DNA from: Martelella sp. HB161492
GTDB lineage: Bacteria; Pseudomonadota; Alphaproteobacteria; Rhizobiales; Rhizobiaceae
Direction: 5' to 3'
Length of the DNA stretch: 64,000 nt
Assembly (NCBI RefSeq): GCF_013184775.1
Contig: NZ_JAATVV010000007.1
Span: 277,526 to 341,525, forward strand
The notes under the pieces were generated by a model. That model did not search any database. It had not been told where the DNA came from and saw nothing but the letters and a program-made list of their open reading frames with translations. The position numbers and the translations under genes were made by a program. Positions 45,848 through 56,843 of the stretch are shown here, in pieces (position 1 is the first letter of the stretch; each line of letters starts with the position of its first letter).

Positions 45848-47455
45848 ATGGAGGAATTCGGGCTCTACAATCAGGGGTTTCCGGCAGCATCGCTGGGTCT
45901 GAAAAACCTGGGGGGTGTTTATTACAATCTTTTGCCGTCACAGCTCTGCGAGGAATCATTGCGTCGCGGCGAAGCCGTTTTGACGGCCGATGGCGCCCTG
46001 CGCGCGCTCACCGGCCAGCATACAGGCCGTTCTGCCAAGGACAAATTTGTTGTCTGCGACCAGACCACCGAGCCCGAAATCTGGTGGGACAACAACAAGA
46101 AGATGTCGCCGGAGCATTTTGCGCTTTTGAAGCAGGACATGCTGGCCCATGCGGAAGGCCGCGACCTCTTCATTCAGGATCTGATCGGCGGCGCCGATGC
46201 CGACAATGCGCTGCCGACCCGTGTGGTCAGCGAATATGCCTGGCACGCCATGTTCATCCGCAATCTGCTGATCCGTCCGGACCGCGCCCAGCTCGAGCAT
46301 TTCACCGCCAGGCTGACGATCATCGACCTGCCGAGTTTCCGGGCTGATCCGCAGCGTTACGGCTGCCGCACGGAGACGGTGATCGCCTGCGACCTTACCA
46401 ACGGCCTGGTGCTGATCGGCGGGACATCCTATGCCGGCGAGATCAAGAAATCGGTCTTCACCATGCTGAACTATCTGCTGCCGGCCCGCGGCGTCATGCC
46501 GATGCATTGCTCGGCCAATGTCGGCGCGAAGGACGACGCCGCCGTCTTCTTCGGCCTGTCGGGCACCGGCAAGACCACGCTGTCGGCCGATCCGACACGC
46601 ACGCTGATCGGCGATGACGAACATGGCTGGGGCAAGAAGGGCATCTTCAACTTCGAAGGCGGCTGCTATGCCAAGACGATCCGGCTTTCGGCGGAAGCCG
46701 AGCCCGAGATCTTCGCCACCACCAAACGCTTCGGCACCGTGCTCGAAAATGTCGTGCTTGATGCCGACCGCAAGCCCGATTTCGATGATGGTTCGCTGAC
46801 GGAAAACACCCGCTGCGCCTATCCGCTCGATTTCATTCCTAATGCTTCGAAAACCGGTCAGGCCGGCCACCCGAAGACGATCATCATGCTGACGGCCGAT
46901 GCTTTCGGCGTGCTGCCGCCGATTGCCAAGCTGACGCCGGAACAGGCCATGTACCACTTCCTGTCAGGCTATACCGCCAAGGTTGCCGGCACCGAAAAGG
47001 GCGTGACCGAGCCGGAAGCCACATTCTCGACCTGTTTCGGCGCTCCCTTCATGCCGCGCCATCCGGCGGAATACGGCAATCTTCTGAAGGATCTGATCGC
47101 GCTTCACGAGGTCGATTGCTGGCTGGTCAATACCGGCTGGACCGGCGGCGCCTACGGCACCGGCAAGCGCATGCCGATCCGCCAGACCCGCGCCATGCTG
47201 GCAAAGGCCTTGTCAGGCGATCTGAAATCGGCGGAATTCCGCATCGATGACAATTTCGGCTTTGCCGTTCCGCTCGCCATTGATGGTGTCGACCAGACGA
47301 TCCTGACCCCGCGCGACACCTGGTCGGACCCGATGGCCTATGACCGCCAGGCCGCCAAGCTTGTCGACATGTTCATCAGCAACTTCGCCAAGTTCGAGAC
47401 CCATGTCGACGACGGCGTACGGGCTGCGGCACCGAAGACGCTTGCCAGCGCCTGA
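45848..47455 (+). CDS. pckA: Phosphoenolpyruvate carboxykinase (ATP)
   Basis: 535 residues, ATP-dependent class; converts oxaloacetate to PEP, the entry of dicarboxylates into gluconeogenesis. Kinase-1a loop GLSGTGKTT near 235, kinase-2 IGDDEHGW near 255, and the metal and substrate motifs TGRSAKDK near 60 and RDTWSDP near the C-terminus are present. I chose ATG 45848, with AAGGA seven bases upstream, over 45833. It diverges from chvI as in other rhizobia. Confidence 0.97.
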   Translation: MEEFGLYNQGFPAASLGLKNLGGVYYNLLPSQLCEESLRRGEAVLTADGALRALTGQHTGRSAKDKFVVCDQTTEPEIWWDNNKKMSPEHFALLKQDMLAHAEGRDLFIQDLIGGADADNALPTRVVSEYAWHAMFIRNLLIRPDRAQLEHFTARLTIIDLPSFRADPQRYGCRTETVIACDLTNGLVLIGGTSYAGEIKKSVFTMLNYLLPARGVMPMHCSANVGAKDDAAVFFGLSGTGKTTLSADPTRTLIGDDEHGWGKKGIFNFEGGCYAKTIRLSAEAEPEIFATTKRFGTVLENVVLDADRKPDFDDGSLTENTRCAYPLDFIPNASKTGQAGHPKTIIMLTADAFGVLPPIAKLTPEQAMYHFLSGYTAKVAGTEKGVTEPEATFSTCFGAPFMPRHPAEYGNLLKDLIALHEVDCWLVNTGWTGGAYGTGKRMPIRQTRAMLAKALSGDLKSAEFRIDDNFGFAVPLAIDGVDQTILTPRDTWSDPMAYDRQAAKLVDMFISNFAKFETHVDDGVRAAAPKTLASA

Positions 47456-47482
47456 TCAGGGCTCCGTGGGAGGAGCACAGTG

Positions 47483-47521
47483 AAAATGCCCGGCCGGTTT
47501 TTCCCTGCCGCCGGGCATTTT
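47483..47521. terminator. Terminator after pckA
   Basis: AAAATGCCCGGC and GCCGGGCATTTT form a perfect 12-pair inverted repeat around a 15-base loop, 27 bp after the pckA stop. A and T runs at both sides. Confidence 0.92.
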
Positions 47522-47582
47522 CCCCTCTGATCTGCTTGCCCTTGGCCCGCACCCCGTGTGATATGGCGCCAAGGAGTGGACC

Positions 47583-48020
47583 ATGGCTGCAAGCGATCTT
47601 CATATCAACGACCGGATCGTCATTTCCGGCTGGGAACTGACCGAACAATTCATCCTGACCGGCGGCCCTGGCGGGCAGAATGTCAACAAGCTTGCCACCG
47701 GCGTTCAGCTGTTCTTCTCCGTTGCCACCTCACCTGCCCTTTCCGAACGGATCCGCCGCAATCTGATCCGCATTGGCGGCCGGCGCGTCTCCAAGGAGGG
47801 CGTGCTGATGATCGAGGCCAAAAGCCACCGCAGCCAGGAGCGCAACCGCGAGGACGCACGCGAAAGGCTGAAGGAAATGGTACTGGAGGCCGCCCTGCCG
47901 CCTCCGCCGGCGCGGCGCAAGACCAGGCCCACGCGCGGCTCGATTGAACGCCGGCTGAAGGAAAAGTCCGGCCGTTCCGAGGTCAAGAAGATGCGCGGCA
48001 AGCCGGGCCGGGAGGACTGA
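47583..48020 (+). CDS. arfB: ArfB-type alternative peptidyl-tRNA hydrolase
   Basis: 145 residues. The RF-1-like GGQ loop is intact: G30-G31-Q32 in LTGGPGGQNVNKLATGVQL, and the basic C-terminal tail (KTRPTRGSIERRLKEKSGRSEVKKMRGKP) that inserts in the empty mRNA channel is present. It rescues ribosomes stalled without a stop codon. Six bases separate it from alkB, with which it is probably cotranscribed. Confidence 0.95.
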   Translation: MAASDLHINDRIVISGWELTEQFILTGGPGGQNVNKLATGVQLFFSVATSPALSERIRRNLIRIGGRRVSKEGVLMIEAKSHRSQERNREDARERLKEMVLEAALPPPPARRKTRPTRGSIERRLKEKSGRSEVKKMRGKPGRED

Positions 48021-48025
48021 CCGCC

Positions 48026-48646
48026 ATGGCCGCAACCGGGCTGCCCGACGGCTTTTCCTATCTGCCGGACCATCTCGACCGCAGGGCCCAGGAAGCCCTT
48101 GTCGGCGACATTCGCGCCATTGTCGCAAAGGCCCCGCTCTATGTGCCGGTGATGCCGCGCACGGGAAAAGCGATGTCCGTGCGCATGACCAATTGCGGAC
48201 AGCTCGGCTGGGTGACCGACAAGGAGCGCGGCTATCGCTACCAGCCGCTTCACCCGGTCACGGGGCAAGCCTGGCCGGACATCCCGCCCGCACTGCTGGC
48301 GCTCTGGAACACGCTTTCCGGTTTTGACGCCCCGCCGGAAGCCTGCCTGGTGAATTTCTATGACGAAACCGCGAAAATGGGCCTGCATCAGGATCGCGAC
48401 GAAGCGGAATTTTCAGCGCCGGTCCTGTCAATATCGCTCGGCGACAGCTGCCTGTTCAGGATCGGCGGCCCGTCGCGCGGCGACAAAGCACAATCGCTGA
48501 AGCTCAGGAGCGGCGATATCGTCATCCTTGGCGGCAAAAGCCGGCTCGCCTTTCATGGGGTGACGCGGATTTATCCCGATACGTCGACCCTTTTGAAGAA
48601 AGGTGGACGGATCAATCTGACGCTGAGACGGGTTACCCCCGTCTGA
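48026..48646 (+). CDS. alkB: AlkB alpha-ketoglutarate-dependent DNA repair dioxygenase
   Basis: 206 residues. Iron ligands H121-x-D123 and H177, and the 2-oxoglutarate-binding R195 in GGRINLTLRR, match AlkB. The nucleotide-recognition lid includes MTNCGQLGWVTDKERGYRYQP near 54-73, as in bacterial AlkB proteins that remove 1-methyladenine and 3-methylcytosine lesions. Its stop faces that of coaA with six bases between. Confidence 0.95.
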   Translation: MAATGLPDGFSYLPDHLDRRAQEALVGDIRAIVAKAPLYVPVMPRTGKAMSVRMTNCGQLGWVTDKERGYRYQPLHPVTGQAWPDIPPALLALWNTLSGFDAPPEACLVNFYDETAKMGLHQDRDEAEFSAPVLSISLGDSCLFRIGGPSRGDKAQSLKLRSGDIVILGGKSRLAFHGVTRIYPDTSTLLKKGGRINLTLRRVTPV

Positions 48647-48652
48647 CACCCG

Positions 48653-49666
48653 TCACAGTTTCCTCAGCGCCACCGTCTCCACCAGATGATCACGGCCTTT
48701 GCGCAGAATGAGATCGGCACGCGGCCGGGTCGGCAGGATGTTGTTCTCGAGATTCTTGAGATTGATATTGCGCCACAGATCTTCCGCGATCGACAGCGCT
48801 TCGGCCTCATCCAGCGCGGAATAGCGGTGGAAGTAGGAAGCCGGGTCCTGGAAGGCGGTGCGCCGCAGCTTGAGGAAACGGTCAACATACCACTGCCGGA
48901 TCTGTTCGACTTCCGCATCGATATAGATCGAGAAATCGAAAAAGTCCGAGACGATCGGCACCATCCGTCCGCCGGCCGGCAGATCGCGCGACTGCAGCAC
49001 ATTGATACCCTCGAAAATCAGGATATCCGGCCGGTCAACGGTCACGAAGCCATCGGACAGAACATCATAGGACAGATGCGAATAAAGCGGCGCGCGGACA
49101 TTCGGCATCCCGGCCTTGATGGCGGAGAGAAATTTGAGGATCGCACCCGTATCGAAGCTTTCGGGAAAGCCCTTGCGACGCATCAGCCCTTCTCGTTCAA
49201 GCACGTCATTGGGATAGAGAAAGCCATCCGAGGTGACCAGATCGACCTTGGGGCTTGACGGCCAGCGCGCCAGCAGCTGTTTCAGCAGCCGCGCCGTGGT
49301 CGACTTTCCCACCGCCACCGGTCCGGCGACCCCGATGATGAAGGGGGTCTTGTTGTCGTCCTCACTGAAATTCAAAAACCGCTTGCGCTGCCGGAACAGC
49401 ATCTGCGAGCTTTCGACATGCGATGACAGCAGCCGTGACAGCGACAGATAGATGCGCCGCACTTCTTCCAGATCGATCGGGTCGTTGAGAGAGCGAAGCT
49501 GACGGACTTCCTCCGCCTTCAGCGTCATCGGCGTATCGGCGCGAAAATGGGACCACTCATCCGCCGTGAAGAAGCGATAGGGCGACACCTGCCCCGCCGC
49601 GAAACGATCGAGCGCAATTGCCGATGCGTTGATCTCGTCGGCCAAGGCCGTTCCCGCCGTCGTCAT
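48653..49666 (-). CDS. coaA: Pantothenate kinase, type I
   Basis: 337 residues. P-loop G115-PVAVGKS122, then [13 protein letters not shown] near 141, and RKGFPESFD near 160. It commits pantothenate to CoA synthesis and is inhibited by CoA in the bacterial type I class. Downstream of the his genes and overlapping hisE by four bases, as in other Rhizobiaceae. Confidence 0.98.
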   Translation of the reverse strand: MTTAGTALADEINASAIALDRFAAGQVSPYRFFTADEWSHFRADTPMTLKAEEVRQLRSLNDPIDLEEVRRIYLSLSRLLSSHVESSQMLFRQRKRFLNFSEDDNKTPFIIGVAGPVAVGKSTTARLLKQLLARWPSSPKVDLVTSDGFLYPNDVLEREGLMRRKGFPESFDTGAILKFLSAIKAGMPNVRAPLYSHLSYDVLSDGFVTVDRPDILIFEGINVLQSRDLPAGGRMVPIVSDFFDFSIYIDAEVEQIRQWYVDRFLKLRRTAFQDPASYFHRYSALDEAEALSIAEDLWRNINLKNLENNILPTRPRADLILRKGRDHLVETVALRKL

Positions 49667-49986
49667 TCAACCGTCCGCCCCGCCTTTTCGGCTATGCCCG
49701 ACTGGCCCTGCCGCCGTGCAAGCTCGTTCATGACATCATCCAGCGGAATATCGGCAATTTTGAGCACGACCAGCAAATGATAAAGCAGATCAGCGGCTTC
49801 ATAGGTCAGATTTTCGCGATCTTCGGCAATGGCGGCAATCACCACCTCGGTGGCTTCCTCACCGAGCTTCTTGGCCGCCTTGCGCTGGCCGTGGGACACC
49901 AGTTTTGCCGTCCAGCTTTCATCCGGAGAAGCACCTGCGCGCTTTGCGACAATGGCTTCAAGATCGGCAAGCGAAAAATCGGTCAT
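49663..49986 (-). CDS. hisE: Phosphoribosyl-ATP pyrophosphatase
   Basis: 107 residues. HisE-type all-helical NTP pyrophosphatase with [18 protein letters not shown] near residue 33 and [13 protein letters not shown] near 57. Second step of histidine synthesis. Stop overlaps coaA. Confidence 0.97.
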   Translation of the reverse strand: MTDFSLADLEAIVAKRAGASPDESWTAKLVSHGQRKAAKKLGEEATEVVIAAIAEDRENLTYEAADLLYHLLVVLKIADIPLDDVMNELARRQGQSGIAEKAGRTVE

Positions 49987-49998
49987 GGCTTTCCTCCC

Positions 49999-50787
49999 TC
50001 AGTCCAGCCGCATCGCGATACCGCGATCAGCCATATACTGTTTGGCCTCGCCAATGGAATAGGTACCAAAGTGGAAGATCGAGGCCGCCAGAACCGCCGT
50101 CGCATGTCCCTCGGCAATCCCGTCCACCAGATGATCAAGCGTGCCGACGCCGCCCGAGGCAATCACCGGCACCGAAACCGCATCGGCAATCGCGCGCGTC
50201 AGCTCCAGATCATAGCCGGCCTTGGTGCCATCGCGATCCATGGATGTGAGCAGGATTTCGCCAGCGCCAAGGGCCACGACCTTTTCGGCAAATTCCACCG
50301 CGTCGATGCCGGTCGGCTGACGGCCGCCATGGGTGTAGATCTCCCAGGCACTGCGGTTTTCCCGGCCCGGCGCCTGCGTTGCCCGACGCTTGGCATCAAT
50401 GGCGACAACAATGCACTGATTGCCGAACTTGTCGGCTGCTTCGGCGACGAAATCCGGGTTCTTCACCGCGGCCGAGTTGATCGAGACCTTGTCGGCACCG
50501 CAGAGCAGCAGCTTGCGGATATCGGCGACCTCGCGCACGCCGCCACCAACGGTGAGCGGCATGAAGCACTGCTCGGCGGTGCGGGTGACGACATCGAAAA
50601 TGGTCTCGCGATTGTCCGACGTGGCGGTGATATCGAGAAAGCAGAGCTCATCGGCACCGGCCGCATCATAGGCGCGCGCCGCCTCAACCGGATCGCCGGC
50701 ATCAATCAGATCGACGAAATTCACGCCCTTGACGACACGGCCGTCCTTGACGTCGAGGCAGGGAATGACACGGGCTTTCAGGGTCAT
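49999..50787 (-). CDS. hisF: Imidazole glycerol phosphate synthase cyclase subunit
   Basis: 262 residues, (beta/alpha)8 barrel. Starts [25 protein letters not shown] (catalytic D11), second catalytic D in [14 protein letters not shown] near 135. It works with HisH to form the ring. Gap of 61 bp to the membrane protein gene upstream, 12 bp to hisE. Confidence 0.98.
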   Translation of the reverse strand: MTLKARVIPCLDVKDGRVVKGVNFVDLIDAGDPVEAARAYDAAGADELCFLDITATSDNRETIFDVVTRTAEQCFMPLTVGGGVREVADIRKLLLCGADKVSINSAAVKNPDFVAEAADKFGNQCIVVAIDAKRRATQAPGRENRSAWEIYTHGGRQPTGIDAVEFAEKVVALGAGEILLTSMDRDGTKAGYDLELTRAIADAVSVPVIASGGVGTLDHLVDGIAEGHATAVLAASIFHFGTYSIGEAKQYMADRGIAMRLD

Positions 50788-50848
50788 TTGATCGTCTCCG
50801 AACCAATCATGATCACCGGGCAGGCCTCAATGGCGCTTCAAATGCGCC

Positions 50849-51184
50849 TCAGCCGGTCGGGGTCAAATTATGTCTGCCCTTCTTATAGTGGGTCACCGCG
50901 CGCTTCAATGCCAGAACGACAAGCCAGCCAGACGCAATTGCAATGGCAAGTGGCTGGGTTACCAAAAACAGCCAGGCCGCAATGGCCATAGTGCCGATCA
51001 GCGCGCCAACATCATGGCCAGCAACGACACAAGGGTAAAATCCGCCCTCATCCAGCCGGCAATCATGGGCGTCAGCCACCGCGATGGCGGCCATGGCTGA
51101 CACAACCGGCGCAAAGGCCAGACACAGAAGCGCTGCGGCAAACAGGATGGAAAACCACGGCTGGCGCGGTGGAAGCCTGTGCAT
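50849..51184 (-). CDS. Small membrane protein of the his cluster
   Basis: 111 residues with two or three hydrophobic segments (about 11-36, 62-76 and 79-94). Between them the motif CRLDEGGFYPCVVAGHDVG carries two cysteines that may form a disulfide in the periplasm. Its ATG overlaps the hisA stop (TGATG), and so it is translated with hisA. I do not recognise a named family. It breaks the usual hisA-hisF junction. Confidence 0.75.
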   Translation of the reverse strand: MHRLPPRQPWFSILFAAALLCLAFAPVVSAMAAIAVADAHDCRLDEGGFYPCVVAGHDVGALIGTMAIAAWLFLVTQPLAIAIASGWLVVLALKRAVTHYKKGRHNLTPTG

Positions 51185-51918
51185 CAGGCCTTTGCAGCGG
51201 CCAACAACGCCAGCGCCGCCGCCGGATCGATCCGCCCGTCATAAAGCGCGCGGCCGGAAATCGCGCCTTCGAGGCTCTGTGCATCCGGCTCGGTCATGCG
51301 GGCAATATCATCCATCGAGGCAAGGCCGCCCGAGGCAATCACCGGGATCGAAACTGACGCCGCCAGATGCAGCGTCGAAGCCCAGTTGATCCCGGCCAGC
51401 ACGCCGTCACGATCAATATCGGTATAGATGATCGCCGCGACGCCCGCGCCTTCGAAGCGCTTTGCCAGCTCGACAACCTCAAGCTCCGAGGCTTCCGCCC
51501 AGCCCTCGACGGCCACCTTGCCGCCGCGCGCATCAATGCCGACGGCAACCTTGCCCGGAAAGGCCTTGCAGGCGGCCCTGACCAGATCGGGATCGCGAAC
51601 CGCGACCGTGCCGAGAATGACGCGGGCAAGCCCGCGCGACAGCCAGTTTTCGATATGCTCCAGCGAACGGATGCCGCCGCCAAGCTGTACCGGGTTCTTC
51701 GTCGCCTTCAGGATGGCGTCGACGGCATCGCCATTGACGGTGCGCCCGGCAAAGGCGCCGTTCAGATCCACCACATGCAGCCAGGAAAAGCCCTGGTCCT
51801 CAAAGGCTTTCGCCTGGGCGCCGGGATCGGGATTATAGACCGTCGCCTGGTCCATATCGCCCAGCTTGAGGCGCACGCACTGGCCGTCTTTCAGATCGAT
51901 GGCGGGAAAAAGGATCAT
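51184..51918 (-). CDS. hisA: ProFAR isomerase
   Basis: 244 residues, (beta/alpha)8 barrel paralogue of His[16 protein letters not shown] carries the first catalytic Asp (D8) and [16 protein letters not shown] the second near 130. Fourth step of histidine synthesis. Confidence 0.98.
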   Translation of the reverse strand: MILFPAIDLKDGQCVRLKLGDMDQATVYNPDPGAQAKAFEDQGFSWLHVVDLNGAFAGRTVNGDAVDAILKATKNPVQLGGGIRSLEHIENWLSRGLARVILGTVAVRDPDLVRAACKAFPGKVAVGIDARGGKVAVEGWAEASELEVVELAKRFEGAGVAAIIYTDIDRDGVLAGINWASTLHLAASVSIPVIASGGLASMDDIARMTEPDAQSLEGAISGRALYDGRIDPAAALALLAAAKA

Positions 51919-51942
51919 GATTTTCGTCTCTTGTCTGACGCC

Positions 51943-52596
51943 TTACGGCGTCCACTCCAGGAAATTGGCGATCAGTTTCAGGCCGAGCGTCTGGCTCTTT
52001 TCCGGGTGAAACTGCGAGCCGGCCTTGTTGCCATTGGCAACGAAAGCGGTGACGGGACCGCCGTAATCGGTCACGGCAATCACCTGTTCCGGCTTCTGTG
52101 CCGCCAGATGATAGGAATGGACGAAATAGGCATGCAGCCCGTCTTCGCCCGTCTCGATGCCGTCAAACAGCGGGTGCTCGCTCCTGAGCGTCAGCGTATT
52201 CCAGCCGATCTGGGGAATTTTCAGCGCACGATCGGCTGGTTTGATCAGCGTGACATCGCCGGAAATCCAGCCAAAACCGTTCGTCACCGTCTTTTCCAGG
52301 CCGCGATCCGACATCAGCTGCATGCCGACGCAGATGCCGAGGAAGGGGCGCGCCTTTGTCTCGGCCACCTCGATAATCGCTTCGACCATGCCCGGCACGG
52401 CATCAAGCCCCGCCCGGCAATCGGCGTAGGCGCCAACGCCCGGCAGCACGATACGGTCGGCGGCCGCAACGATCTCTGCCTTGTCGGTCAGGATGATTTC
52501 CGCATCGCTCCCACATTCGCGCGCGGCGCGCTCGAAGGCCTTGGTGGCCGAGCGCAGATTGCCCGACCCGTAATCAATGATGGCGAGAGTGCTCAT
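51943..52596 (-). CDS. hisH: Imidazole glycerol phosphate synthase glutaminase subunit
   Basis: 217 residues. Class I amidotransferase with nucleophile Cys in [11 protein letters not shown] near residue 88 and the His-x-Glu pair in QFHPEKSQ near 197. Supplies ammonia to HisF. Its start overlaps the DUF2628 gene stop. Confidence 0.98.
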   Translation of the reverse strand: MSTLAIIDYGSGNLRSATKAFERAARECGSDAEIILTDKAEIVAAADRIVLPGVGAYADCRAGLDAVPGMVEAIIEVAETKARPFLGICVGMQLMSDRGLEKTVTNGFGWISGDVTLIKPADRALKIPQIGWNTLTLRSEHPLFDGIETGEDGLHAYFVHSYHLAAQKPEQVIAVTDYGGPVTAFVANGNKAGSQFHPEKSQTLGLKLIANFLEWTP

Positions 52597-53066
52597 GGTG
52601 ACATTCCATAGGCGTCCATCAGGGCGATGCCCGACGGCGCCGGTTCGGCCCTTGTCGGGCCTTTCGTTGCAAAATCCGGCGGGGCGGTCTCGGCCTCCTC
52701 AAATCCGGCGAAATAAAGCTCTTCGGCCTCATCGATATCATCGGCAACGATGACCGCATCGAGACGAAAGCCGCGCCGCTCCATCGCATTGGCAGCAAAG
52801 CCGCGCGCCTCAAGCGCGATGAAGATGTTGAGCGCAATTGCGCAGAGGCCCGCTTCCATATCGAAGCCGCCGAGATCACCCGCAGCCGCGATCAGGAGCG
52901 ACAGCACGAGCGTTAAGCTCCCGGCGCGCCAGGCGCGCTGGAACAAAAGCCAGAACGGTCCGAAAACAAGCGCCCAGAAGGCAAAGCCATCGCGGATGAA
53001 AACGGTCTTTTCCGGCGCCTTTTCAGCACTTTCACCGGGCGGTAGCAGAACCAGAAAACTTGCCAT
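52593..53066 (-). CDS. DUF2628 membrane protein
   Basis: 157 residues. Matches the DUF2628 pattern: a charged start ([26 protein letters not shown]) and two to three hydrophobic helices, then a soluble acidic tail. It commonly lies between hisB and hisH in rhizobia; function unknown. ATG 53066 is six bases from GGAGG; the ATG at 53072 lies too close. Confidence 0.85.
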   Translation of the reverse strand: MASFLVLLPPGESAEKAPEKTVFIRDGFAFWALVFGPFWLLFQRAWRAGSLTLVLSLLIAAAGDLGGFDMEAGLCAIALNIFIALEARGFAANAMERRGFRLDAVIVADDIDEAEELYFAGFEEAETAPPDFATKGPTRAEPAPSGIALMDAYGMSP

Positions 53067-53078
53067 GATCATCCTCCA

Positions 53079-53687
53079 TCAGGCGAGCATGCCCTTGGTC
53101 GAGGGCACGCGGCCCTCCTGGCGCGGATCGATCTCGGCCGCGGCGCGCAGGCTGCGCGCCACCGCCTTGAAGCAGGTTTCGGCGATATGGTGGCTGTTGG
53201 CCCCGTAGTGATTGAGAATATGCAGCGTGATCCCGGCATTCTGGGCCAGGGCGTGGAAAAACTCCTTCACCAGCTCGGTATCGAAAGTGCCGATCTTTTC
53301 CGACGGGAAGGTGACGTTCCACACCAGATAAGGCCGGCCGGACAGGTCGATTGCCGCCTTGGTCATGGTCTCGTCCATGGCAAGATCGATCGAGGCATAG
53401 CGGGTAACACCGGCACGGCTGCCAAGCGCCTTGGCCAGCGCCTGACCGATGGCGATACCGGTATCTTCCACCGTGTGGTGATCATCGATATGGGTGTCGC
53501 CCTTGGCGCGGATCGTCATGTCGATCAGCGAATGACGGGCAAGCTGATCCAGCATATGATCGAAGAAACCGATCCCGGTGGCAATATCGGCAATCCCGGT
53601 GCCATCGACATTCACGGCCACCGAAATTGCGGTTTCCTTGGTCTCGCGCTGAATTTCCGCGCGACGCATATCCTGCTGAACGGCCAT
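53079..53687 (-). CDS. hisB: Imidazoleglycerol-phosphate dehydratase
   Basis: 202 residues, monofunctional dehydratase form as in alphaproteobacteria. The manganese-binding motifs are [18 protein letters not shown] near 68 and [13 protein letters not shown] near 160. The ATG at 53687 is preferred; a TTG nine bases earlier lacks a good box. First his gene of this run, transcribed divergently from the DMT pair. Confidence 0.97.
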   Translation of the reverse strand: MAVQQDMRRAEIQRETKETAISVAVNVDGTGIADIATGIGFFDHMLDQLARHSLIDMTIRAKGDTHIDDHHTVEDTGIAIGQALAKALGSRAGVTRYASIDLAMDETMTKAAIDLSGRPYLVWNVTFPSEKIGTFDTELVKEFFHALAQNAGITLHILNHYGANSHHIAETCFKAVARSLRAAAEIDPRQEGRVPSTKGMLA

Positions 53688-53855
53688 ATCCCTCAACCTT
53701 CTTCACTGCGGATTGATGACCGTCTCTTAACAGGCACATCCCTGTTTCGCAAAAGAAAAGGCAGTCCGGCAATCGTCTTGTAGTTTTACTTTGCCCGTTT
53801 CTCGTCTAAATCCGGATGCTCAATTATCAGGGGACGCCAAGAGGGGACAATTTTC

Positions 53856-54350
53856 ATGACAACACAATCCCGCCCTGCATTCATCTATTTTATTGCTGCC
53901 TTTGCCTCCGGCGGCCTACTGGCTGCGATGACCCATATGAACGGTCTGGTTGCCCATTATGGCAGCCCGCTTTTTGCCTCCTTCGTCGCCCATGGCGCTG
54001 GCACGATCGCGGCGATCATCTTTCTCGGCCTGATCTTCGCCTTTTCGGGCAAGGGCCGGCCTGCGGCTGCGGGCGCATCGCCCCGGCTGAAGGCACCCTG
54101 GTGGGCCTATCTTGGCGGTGTTTCAGGCGCCGCCACCGTCATTCTTGCCTCACTCTCGGTCAATTCCCCCCTGGCACTGTCCGGCACGATTGCGCTCGGT
54201 CTTGCCGGTCAGGTGATCTTCTCGCTTGCTGCCGACCGCTGGGGCCTGTTCGGCCTGCCGGCGCGCAAGCTCGATCTGCGCGATTTTCTCACCGTTGCCC
54301 TGATCCTTGGCGGATCCGTTGCCGTCATTCTCGCGGGAGGCCCCGCATGA
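53856..54350 (+). CDS. DMT-type (YdcZ family) transporter half, first
   Basis: 164 residues with five hydrophobic helices and a positive loop at residues 65-78. Pattern of the DMT_YdcZ family (DUF606): short paired proteins in which two neighbouring genes are thought to form a dual-topology transporter. Its TGA overlaps the ATG of the second half. Confidence 0.85.
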   Translation: MTTQSRPAFIYFIAAFASGGLLAAMTHMNGLVAHYGSPLFASFVAHGAGTIAAIIFLGLIFAFSGKGRPAAAGASPRLKAPWWAYLGGVSGAATVILASLSVNSPLALSGTIALGLAGQVIFSLAADRWGLFGLPARKLDLRDFLTVALILGGSVAVILAGGPA

Positions 54351-54769
54351 TCACTGCCATTTCAGCTGCACTGACGGCCGGTCTTCTCGTCGGCATCTCG
54401 CGTCAGATCAATGGCCGCCTGTCGCTGTCGACCTCGCCGATGATCGCCTCCTTCTTCAATCATATCGTCGGCTTCATCACCATCTGCCTGCTGGCACTGG
54501 CGGTCGGCGGGCTTTTCCCGCCCGATATTTCCGCGATCCCCGCCTATGCCTGGCTGGGCGGACCGATCGGCGTCATCTTCGTCGCCGCCGGCTCGTGGGT
54601 CATCCCCAAAATTGGCGCCGTGGCAACGGCCGTGCTGATCATTGGCGGCCAGATGCTGACCGGAATCGTCGTCGATATGGTGAGCGGCATCAATGAATTC
54701 TCGCCGCTGCGCGATATCGGCCTGCTGCTCATTCTGGGCGGGATTTTACTTGCGCAAAGACGCACATAG
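54347..54769 (+). CDS. DMT-type (YdcZ family) transporter half, second
   Basis: 140 residues, five hydrophobic segments, beginning MITAISAALTAGLLVGISRQINGRLS as in YdcZ proteins. Coupled to the first half by ATGA. Substrate unknown. Confidence 0.85.
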   Translation: MITAISAALTAGLLVGISRQINGRLSLSTSPMIASFFNHIVGFITICLLALAVGGLFPPDISAIPAYAWLGGPIGVIFVAAGSWVIPKIGAVATAVLIIGGQMLTGIVVDMVSGINEFSPLRDIGLLLILGGILLAQRRT

Positions 54770-54882
54770 GCCAGAAGCAAGGGCACGCGGATTGCAAATG
54801 CCACGCCGCTGCCTACATAGGACCACGAACCGGCGCGCCGACATGAGGTTGAAAAGCGCCGCGAAGGACAAGGTTTGAGCCC

Positions 54883-55443
54883 ATGAGCGAACATAATCCC
54901 TACGGCACGATGCATGCGACGACGATCATTACCGTGCGCAAGGGCGGTCAGGTGGTCATGGCCGGCGACGGCCAGGTCTCGCTTGGTCAGACAGTGATGA
55001 AGGGCAACGCCCGCAAGGTGCGCCGGATCGGCAAGGGCGGCAATGTGATCGCCGGTTTTGCCGGGGCCACCGCCGATGCCTTCACCCTTCTGGAGCGGCT
55101 GGAGCGCAAGCTCGAGCAATATCCCGACCAGCTGATGCGCGCCGCCGTGGAGCTGGCCAAGGACTGGCGAACCGACAAATATCTGCGCAATCTCGAAGCC
55201 ATGATGCTGGTGGCCGACAAGGATGTGACCCTGGCGATCACCGGTAACGGCGACGTGCTGGAGCCCGAACACGGCACCATGGCGATCGGCTCCGGCGGCA
55301 ATTACGCCTATGCCGCGGCCCGCGCGCTGATGGATGGCGACGGTTCGGCCGAGGAAATCGCCCGCAAGGCCATGGGCATTGCCGCAGAGATCTGCGTCTA
55401 CACCAACCAGAATGTCATCGTCGAAACGCTCGACGCGGCCTGA
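54883..55443 (+). CDS. hslV: HslV (ClpQ) proteasome-like peptidase subunit
   Basis: 186 residues. N-terminal Thr of the mature peptidase is T13 ([13 protein letters not shown]), implying removal of about 12 residues. [22 protein letters not shown] is strongly conserved. Partner of HslU. In several rhizobia an acetyltransferase gene lies between hslV and hslU; here only 71 bp separates them. Confidence 0.97.
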   Translation: MSEHNPYGTMHATTIITVRKGGQVVMAGDGQVSLGQTVMKGNARKVRRIGKGGNVIAGFAGATADAFTLLERLERKLEQYPDQLMRAAVELAKDWRTDKYLRNLEAMMLVADKDVTLAITGNGDVLEPEHGTMAIGSGGNYAYAAARALMDGDGSAEEIARKAMGIAAEICVYTNQNVIVETLDAA

Positions 55444-55514
55444 ACGGGCGCGACCAAGAGCAGCGGCTCCGGTGCTTTCATAAGGCCGGAGAACCGTCAA
55501 GGAGCACTGAAATC

Positions 55515-56822
55515 ATGACGAATTTTTCCCCGCGCGAAATTGTTTCCGAACTCGATCGCCATATTATCGGCCAGCACGACGCCAAGCGCGCCGTCGCTAT
55601 TGCGCTCAGAAACCGCTGGCGCCGCCAGCAGCTGTCGGAAGACCTGCGCGATGAGGTCATGCCGAAGAACATTCTGATGATCGGCCCGACCGGCGTCGGC
55701 AAGACCGAGATTTCCCGCCGCCTGGCAAAGCTTGCCGGTGCGCCATTCATCAAGGTCGAGGCAACCAAGTTCACCGAAGTCGGCTATGTCGGCCGCGATG
55801 TCGAGCAGATCGTCCGCGACCTGGTTGAAATCGGCATCGTGCTGGTGCGCGAGAAGAAACGTCAGGACGTGCAGGCCAAGGCCCATGCCAATGCCGAGGA
55901 ACGCGTGCTCGATGCGCTGGTTGGCAAGACCGCCTCGCCGGCCACCAAGGACAGTTTCCGCCAGAAACTGAGAAATGGCGAGCTGGACGACAAGGAAATC
56001 GACATCGAGATCGCCGATACGCCGGCCGCGGGTCAGGGCTTCGAGATCCCGGGCATGCCGGGCGCCAATATCGGTGTTCTGAACCTGTCGGAAATGTTCG
56101 GCAAGGGTTTCGGCCAGAAGACCAAGAAGGTCCGCACCACGGTCAAGAACTCCTATGCCGATCTGATCCGCGACGAAAGCGACAAGCTGATCGATGACGA
56201 GGTCATCCAGCGCGAGGCCATGCGCCTGGTGCAGGAAGACGGCATCGTCTTCCTCGATGAAATCGACAAGATCGCCTCCCGCGAGGGCGGCATGGGCGCC
56301 GGCGTATCCCGCGAAGGCGTGCAGCGCGACCTGCTGCCGCTGGTCGAAGGCACCACGGTTGCCACCAAATACGGCCCGGTAAAGACCGATCACATCCTCT
56401 TCATCGCCTCCGGCGCCTTCCACGTCTCGAAGCCGTCCGATCTCCTGCCCGAACTTCAGGGCCGCCTGCCGATCCGCGTTGAATTGCAGGCGCTGACCAA
56501 GGAAGACTTCCGCCGCATCCTGACGGAAACCGAGGCCAGCCTGATCCGCCAGTACAAGGCGCTGATGGAAACCGAAGAGCTGACGCTCGATTTCACCGAG
56601 GACGCCATCGATGCGCTGGCCGATGTTGCCGTTCATCTGAACGCCACCGTTGAAAATATCGGTGCCCGGCGATTGCAGACGGTCATGGAGCGCGTGCTGG
56701 ACGAGATCTCCTTCAACGCACCGGATCGCGGCGGCCAGGAAATCACCATTGATGCGGCCTATGTGCGCCAGCATGTTGGCGATCTGGCGCAGGATACGGA
56801 CCTCTCCCGCTTTATCCTGTAA
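55515..56822 (+). CDS. hslU: HslU AAA+ unfoldase
   Basis: 435 residues. Walker [15 protein letters not shown] near 58, I-domain about 110-245, Walker [12 protein letters not shown] near 250, second region [15 protein letters not shown] near 385. The C-terminal DLSRFIL activates HslV. ATP-dependent protein unfolding in the HslVU protease. Confidence 0.98.
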   Translation: MTNFSPREIVSELDRHIIGQHDAKRAVAIALRNRWRRQQLSEDLRDEVMPKNILMIGPTGVGKTEISRRLAKLAGAPFIKVEATKFTEVGYVGRDVEQIVRDLVEIGIVLVREKKRQDVQAKAHANAEERVLDALVGKTASPATKDSFRQKLRNGELDDKEIDIEIADTPAAGQGFEIPGMPGANIGVLNLSEMFGKGFGQKTKKVRTTVKNSYADLIRDESDKLIDDEVIQREAMRLVQEDGIVFLDEIDKIASREGGMGAGVSREGVQRDLLPLVEGTTVATKYGPVKTDHILFIASGAFHVSKPSDLLPELQGRLPIRVELQALTKEDFRRILTETEASLIRQYKALMETEELTLDFTEDAIDALADVAVHLNATVENIGARRLQTVMERVLDEISFNAPDRGGQEITIDAAYVRQHVGDLAQDTDLSRFIL

Positions 56823-56843
56823 ATGGCCCCCAATCGAAGCAGC

